Part shown: piece by piece, positions 63,301 through 64,000 of the stretch | Position numbering within the stretch: position 1 is the first letter of the stretch | Layout of the letters: each line of letters begins with the position of its first letter | NCBI GenBank assembly: GCA_008508345.1 | Contig: QNGE01001309.1 | Location: 69,040 to 133,039 of the forward strand | Length of the DNA stretch: 64,000 nt | DNA from: Paragonimus westermani | Taxonomy: Eukaryota; Platyhelminthes; Trematoda; Plagiorchiida; Troglotrematidae | Reading direction: 5' to 3' | Position numbers and translations under genes: made by a program | The notes under the pieces: model-generated | Databases searched by the model: none | Seen by the model: only the letters and a program-made list of their open reading frames with translations | What the model was told of the DNA's origin: nothing

Positions 63301-64000
63301 TGGAGTTATTTTAAGGAATTTGTTGGCTTATTCTAGGTGACGGTGGATGAGCCAACTGATTAGCAGCTAGGTGACCAAAGCACATAACCATTCCATTTAC
63401 ACCCTACAACTCAACAGTGTTAACACCTTAGTTTAAAGGATCTCAGCAATTGATAAACAGATTGGGAATAACACAAAGTTATGAGCAAGTTGTAATAATC
63501 TACGTTTCAACCATCTCGGCTAAAGATTTCAACAAGTGTAGGCCAGCCAGCACTTGAATGTCTTTGGGGGGGGAACTTTTTGGCCAAATTTTTATTTCAG
63601 TATTCTGAATAAATCTGCTTATGTGTGCGATTGTCTACGAGTACTAGAGCTGCATGCATTGCGCCACTTGAAATCACGTGGGATCATTCAGTTTGTTTGT
63701 TAACAACCATTCGAAAAATCAATATGGACTGAGTGTTTTCTTATTTTGCCCGGTGGTTCTCACAGTGTTTCATCACACTTTGTCCGATATGAATGTGTCT
63801 ACGATTAATATTAACAACTACTTACAACGGTATACAGTGGATCGGCACCTGTCAAAGACGGATCGACCTTGTCAGTCATACGAAGTTCTCCGCTCAGTGT
63901 TCGGCAGTACAGCCAGATGACACATTTGATGCCACTTTACTCCAACTATCTGTATTGCGTCTAGCTCACTGGTGGGACTAACAGTGTCATCCAATACACT
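60371..64000. other. No gene recognised
   Basis: The first few hundred bases probably include the LINE 5' untranslated region. An 18-bp perfect palindrome, CTGGTTTGG-CCAAACCAG, is at 61673-61690, and a run of nine G lies near 63566. Open frames are short and unrecognised. Confidence 0.45.

Noticed and set aside
1..64000. CRISPR arrays, bacterial operons, rRNA genes
   Set aside because: No regularly spaced repeats, no ribosome binding site and gene trains, and no rRNA-like text was seen.

Overview
The window looks like intergenic or intronic DNA from a repeat-rich animal genome. The best guess is a parasitic flatworm (digenean fluke). That guess rests on the mix of elements: a Ty3/gypsy retrotransposon, Penelope-like elements (PLEs) with a GIY-YIG endonuclease, two kinds of APE-type LINE, and tRNA-headed SINEs that carry hammerhead-like ribozyme cores, recalling the Sm-alpha SINE of schistosomes. 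No species can be named from the sequence. I find no bacterial gene organisation, no confident host protein-coding gene, no rRNA gene and no intact tRNA gene. Almost everything recognisable is a mobile-element relic with stops and frameshifts.

Layout. 0.2-0.45 kb: SINE copy 1. 5.3-5.6 kb: solo LTR, minus strand, of the gypsy element found at 19.7-24.0 kb. 14.8-15.5 kb: 5'-truncated PLE whose GIY-YIG frame is still open. 18.4-19.4 kb: LINE relic (endonuclease end and linker). 19.46-19.65 kb: fold-back hairpin followed by an AT microsatellite. 19.7-24.0 kb: decayed gypsy element with partial 5' LTR, gag, protease, reverse transcriptase, RNase H, integrase, polypurine tract and 3' LTR. 29.9-30.3 kb: broken coding relic of unknown family, followed by an alternating purine-pyrimidine tract. 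47.2-47.3 kb: tRNA-like sequence. 48.8-49.4 kb: two head-to-head SINE copies. 55.4-56.6 kb: PLE reverse transcriptase relic. 57.3-60.4 kb: minus-strand LINE retaining endonuclease, reverse transcriptase and a C-terminal zinc finger. The remaining sequence is AT-leaning and without genes that I can recognise.

The most interesting structures are RNA-level. (1) A SINE family has tRNA A and B boxes, then a hammerhead core that is complete in the copy at 48.88-48.91 kb, then a conserved stem-loop. (2) Two copies of that SINE lie as an inverted pair able to form a helix of about 200 bp. (3) A 47-bp fold-back has eight arm differences, all transitions of the class that gives G-U wobble in an RNA read from the minus strand.

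The open frames outside the elements are short, start without context and resemble nothing I know, so they are not listed as genes.
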